From assembly GCA_045802605.1 (NCBI GenBank), contig JBJMQS010000036.1, positions 1 to 64,000 of the forward strand: 64,000 bases of DNA, written 5' to 3'. Source of the stretch: JBJMQS01 sp045802605 (GTDB lineage Bacteria > Planctomycetota > Planctomycetia > Gemmatales > Gemmataceae). Below are positions 61,426 to 64,000 of the stretch, piece after piece. The notes beneath the pieces were generated by a model that had not been told where the DNA came from, did not search any database, and saw only the letters and a list, made by a program, of their open reading frames with translations. The translations under genes and the position numbers were made by a program. Every line of letters starts with the position of its first letter. Position 1 is the first letter of the stretch.

Positions 61426-62427
61426 TTATGGTTTCGGCACTTCCATCGGCATCGGCTGGGCGACGAGTTGCTCCATCGGGCCAAGCTGCAAGCCGCCAAG
61501 CGTCTTTTGCAACTGCTTGACCTGCGGATCGTCAGGACGATCGAATGCGCCGACGGTGACGTAGCTTGAGTGCTCCGTGTGAAGCACAAACACGTCGGTC
61601 GAGATCAGCGCGTGCCCCCGGGCATCCTTGAGCAACTTCAACGTCTCGGCCAAGGCGTGTGCTTGTTGACCACTGGCGCTGAGCAACTGGCCGGGCTTGC
61701 TGCCACCCAGTGATTCGGCAAAACTGGCTTGAACGTTGCCATTCGCAACCTGTGTCGCACCCTGGTAAACCTTCACCATCAGCGTGTATTTCTTGCGGCA
61801 CTTCAAAAGGCTCAGGGTTTCTTTGTCGTTGTATTCTTTGAGATTTTGCAGCTTACCCTTCTCTGGATCCGGCGGAATCGGAATCGTCGGGTTGCGCACG
61901 ACGAAGGCTTTCTTGAATGGGTTTACCCCAGCCTGGTACACCTTGAATTCACCGTTGGGTTGCTTCTCAGCGATCGTTTGTTTGTCTTGGAACTTTTCCG
62001 GCGGCGGCTTGAGCGTGCGGACTTCATCAAGCGCCTTGCGTGCTGTCTCCTGATCCTTCCACCCGCCAATTAGCACCGCGTACTGATCGTTGATGTGGTA
62101 GGTCCGCACGGGTGGTAGTTTGGCATCATCGGGCACGCCGGATGCCCGGGCTTTTTCGCGCAACTTGCGCCGTTCTTCGGCGATCCGCTCGCGCTCCTTT
62201 TGCCGCGCTTCCTCGCTGTGATCGAACACAAAAGCGTTGACTTTATAATCGTGCCGCAGACTCGTGCACAATTCCTCGGCGAGCTGGCCGGAGCCGTCGC
62301 CGTAATAACTCTGCACCAGAATCAACCATGGCCCGGCGTCCGGCTTCACCGGGTACGATGTCGCATGCAGCCGTGCTGTGATAATTGCCAAGCCGGCCAA
62401 ACTAGCCAGAAACAAAGAAGCGCGCAT
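61426..62427 (-). CDS. secreted hypothetical protein with SPOR-like segment
   Basis: About 333 residues from ATG 62427 (MRASLFLASLAGLAIITARL, signal peptide). Upstream codons are possible but lack signal features. A central segment YHINDQYAVLIGGWKDQETARKAL resembles a SPOR-type peptidoglycan-binding repeat, and a first copy may lie at GPWLILVQSYYG. The rest is charged and unrecognised. An inverted repeat with TCAGTGGTCAGTTG lies at 61371-61425, just after its stop. Confidence 0.7.
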   Translation of the reverse strand: MRASLFLASLAGLAIITARLHATSYPVKPDAGPWLILVQSYYGDGSGQLAEELCTSLRHDYKVNAFVFDHSEEARQKERERIAEERRKLREKARASGVPDDAKLPPVRTYHINDQYAVLIGGWKDQETARKALDEVRTLKPPPEKFQDKQTIAEKQPNGEFKVYQAGVNPFKKAFVVRNPTIPIPPDPEKGKLQNLKEYNDKETLSLLKCRKKYTLMVKVYQGATQVANGNVQASFAESLGGSKPGQLLSASGQQAHALAETLKLLKDARGHALISTDVFVLHTEHSSYVTVGAFDRPDDPQVKQLQKTLGGLQLGPMEQLVAQPMPMEVPKP

Positions 62428-62502
62428 GGTCCGCCCTCCGAGCGCATTCGCGGTCACGGCGGCGGAAATAACAGACGGGAGAATTGACGTAAAGACGAGT
62501 CG

Positions 62503-63246
62503 CTAAAGGGGCCAATCAGAGCCTAATGCCTGTTTTTGGGCTGCCGTGATTGCGGCGATACCCTGCCGGCCGAGATCCAGCATCCGGTCGAGCTCCTCGC
62601 GGCCAAACGTCGCGCCCTCGCCAGTGCCCTGCACTTCGATGAATCGGCCCGAGCCGGTCATCACCAAATTCATATCCACGTGGGCGTCCTTGTCTTCGAT
62701 GTAATCGAGATCAACGACCGGCGTCCCCTCAACAATGCCAACGCTAACAGCGGCAACACTATCCCGCAGAATCTGTTTCAGCGACGGCAAAGGTTGCGTA
62801 AGTGCGGGCTGTGCCGTCACGGCTACGAGTGCGTCGACCAATGCGACGAACGCTCCGCTAATGGCCGCCGTCCGCGTGCCGCCGTCAGCCTGGAGCACAT
62901 CGCAATCGAGCCAAAGGGTGCGTTCGCCGAGTTGTTTGAGGTCAACAACCGCCCGCAGGCTCCGCCCGATGAGCCGTTGAATTTCGACCGACCGGCCATC
63001 GACTTTGCCAGCTTTGTCACGGGCCTTACGACCCGCGGTGCTGCCGGGCAGCATCCCATACTCGGCCGTGAGCCAGCCTTTGCCGGTGCCAACGAGAAAC
63101 GGCGGCACAGTGGCTTCGACCGAGCAGGCGCACAAGACGGCCGTGCGCCCGGCTTGCACGAGCACGCGCCCCGGCGCGTGACCAAGATAGTTGCGGGTGA
63201 ATGAGAGTGGCCGCAGTTCGTCGGCCCGGCGGTTGGAGTGACGCAT
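62503..63246 (-). CDS. rph: ribonuclease PH
   Basis: 247 residues, normal length. Signature segments are RHSNRRADELRPLSFTRNY, PFLVGTGKGWLTAEYGMLPGST, RSVEIQRLIGRSLRAVVDL, LDCDVLQADGGTRTAAISGA and YIEDKDAHVDMNLVMTGSGRFIEVQGTGEGATF. It trims tRNA 3' ends by phosphorolysis. ATG 63246 gives the standard N terminus. Confidence 0.97.
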   Translation of the reverse strand: MRHSNRRADELRPLSFTRNYLGHAPGRVLVQAGRTAVLCACSVEATVPPFLVGTGKGWLTAEYGMLPGSTAGRKARDKAGKVDGRSVEIQRLIGRSLRAVVDLKQLGERTLWLDCDVLQADGGTRTAAISGAFVALVDALVAVTAQPALTQPLPSLKQILRDSVAAVSVGIVEGTPVVDLDYIEDKDAHVDMNLVMTGSGRFIEVQGTGEGATFGREELDRMLDLGRQGIAAITAAQKQALGSDWPL

Positions 63247-63446
63247 GGAGACTTGTTATGGCTTGCGCCGCTTACCGGCGCGGGCAAACAGTTTTTTGAG
63301 CGAGAGTTTGAAGCCTGACAGGACTATTTGAGCAGCTGGAAAGTCACGAAGGCCACTCATCAGACTACTTCTGTGATTCGCAAACATCTCTTTGCGACCT
63401 GCCTGGATTGTCTTCCATTGAAACCTTTCGCCGAATCTCTGATGGC

Positions 63447-64000
63447 TCACGAATGCAGTTTCTTATATTTGAGCCGATGCGGCTGATCGGCTTCTGCGCC
63501 GAGCCGCCGGTGGCGCTGTTCTTCGTAGTTTTGATAGTTTCCTTCGCACCAAACGACGTTTGAATCTCCTTCGAATGCCAGCATGTGAGTGGCGATGCGG
63601 TCCAAGAACCAGCGATCGTGGCTGATCACCACCGCGCAGCCGCCAAAGTTGGTCAGGGCCTCCTCGAGGCCTCGCAACGTGTCCACATCCAAGTCATTGG
63701 TCGGCTCGTCGAGCAAAAGCACGTTGCCACCGGAACGAAGGAGCTTGGCCAGGTGAACGCGATTGCGTTCGCCGCCGGAAAGCTCGCCGACCTTGCGCTG
63801 CTGATCGGGCCCGCGGAAATTGAATCGGGCCACGTAACCGCGCGAGGCGACTCGCTGTTTGCCGAGCAAGATGGTGTCGGTGCCGCCCGTGATCTCCTCG
63901 AAAACAGTTTTGGAATCGTCGAGGGCGTCGCGGTTTTGATCGACGTAGGCCAGTTGCACCGTGTCGCCGACGCGGAGCGTGCCAGCGTCCGGCTTCTCCT
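63447..64000 (-). CDS. ettA: ABC-F ATPase (EttA-like), C-terminal part
   Basis: The last 184 codons of an ABC-F protein; the 5' part is beyond the window. Visible in order are LAYVDQNRDALDDSKTVFEE, the signature LSGGERNRVHLAKLL, LLLDEPTNDLDVDTLRGLEEAL (Walker B), VVISHDRWFLDRIATHML (H-loop) and the tail FEGDSNVVWCEGNYQNYEEQ. The FEEI and EPTNDLDV patterns fit energy-dependent translational throttle EttA. No gene was seen at 63250-63446. Confidence 0.9.
   Translation of the reverse strand, partial: EKPDAGTLRVGDTVQLAYVDQNRDALDDSKTVFEEITGGTDTILLGKQRVASRGYVARFNFRGPDQQRKVGELSGGERNRVHLAKLLRSGGNVLLLDEPTNDLDVDTLRGLEEALTNFGGCAVVISHDRWFLDRIATHMLAFEGDSNVVWCEGNYQNYEEQRHRRLGAEADQPHRLKYKKLHS

Noticed and set aside
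63256..63450. 64-residue minus-strand open frame between rph and the ABC-F gene
   Set aside because: No ribosome site, composition unlike neighbours, and no recognisable pattern.

Overview
The window reads as chromosomal DNA of a Planctomycetota bacterium, probably Gemmatales-like. This is inferred from style: secreted proteins with an N-terminal LE-R-LE-x-R motif (2 genes), a C-terminal dockerin-like DQxDY/EFRNR module, a PEP-CTERM protein, a kinase/formylglycine-enzyme fusion beside an ECF sigma factor, and many long intergenic palindromes. No rRNA, tRNA or CRISPR array was recognised.

Layout. 1-1.1 kb: the 3' end of an IS630-type transposase next to a truncated, frameshifted surface-protein gene. 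1.3-11.9 kb: a 2012-residue secreted M36 metalloprotease, a PEP-CTERM protein, an NHL/FG-GAP beta-propeller protein, exonuclease III and a DUF4142 protein. 12-16.2 kb: a decaying signalling locus (ECF sigma factor, Ser/Thr kinase-FGE fusion, zinc-ribbon protein, sigma remnant), all carrying frameshifts, deletions or stops. 16.2-22.2 kb: an aspartyl protease, a large FHA/coiled-coil/pseudokinase protein and a DUF3309-like peptide, with a 390-bp repeat between the last two.

22.3-32.2 kb is the most unusual part: about 20 small, mostly unknown genes, all on the + strand, separated by 75-110 bp imperfect palindromes with integron attC architecture (inverted GTTCGGY / RCCGAAC core sites, an L-box stem with an unpaired A, a long variable loop). 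In several cassettes the first bases are the exact reverse complement of the left core box of that same cassette's attC, as excision of closed circles predicts. No integron integrase is visible, so the region is best called a CALIN (cluster of attC sites lacking an integrase). Recognisable cargo includes a toxin-antitoxin pair, a CX5R phosphatase with a ParB-like protein, a DUF2185-like protein, a VOC protein, an S1-like protein, a muconolactone isomerase-like protein and a duplicated cassette.

32.2-40.4 kb: a Tad/Flp pilus locus (three tandem Flp pilins, prepilin peptidase, CpaB, secretin, CpaE, CpaF) closed by a clear terminator; the inner-membrane TadB/TadC pair is not adjacent. 40.4-51.5 kb: an LptF/G permease, an AsmA-like giant, a YCII protein, tRNA nucleotidyltransferase, a membrane-fused spermidine-synthase homologue, a NYN-domain protein and a trypsin-like protease. 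51.5-55.3 kb: intergenic palindromes, the second copy of the 390-bp repeat, then a VgrG spike gene interrupted by an in-frame amber codon and a PAAR-like DUF4280 gene. 55.3-64 kb: a large zinc-finger membrane protein, nusB, a PHP phosphoesterase, ftsY, a Wza-like export lipoprotein, two Cys-rich secreted proteins, a SPOR-like secreted protein, RNase PH and the 3' end of an ABC-F ATPase.

Caution: several gene breaks (sigma factor, zinc ribbon, three cassettes) are explained by loss of one or two bases in short repeats, so some may be assembly errors rather than true pseudogenes.
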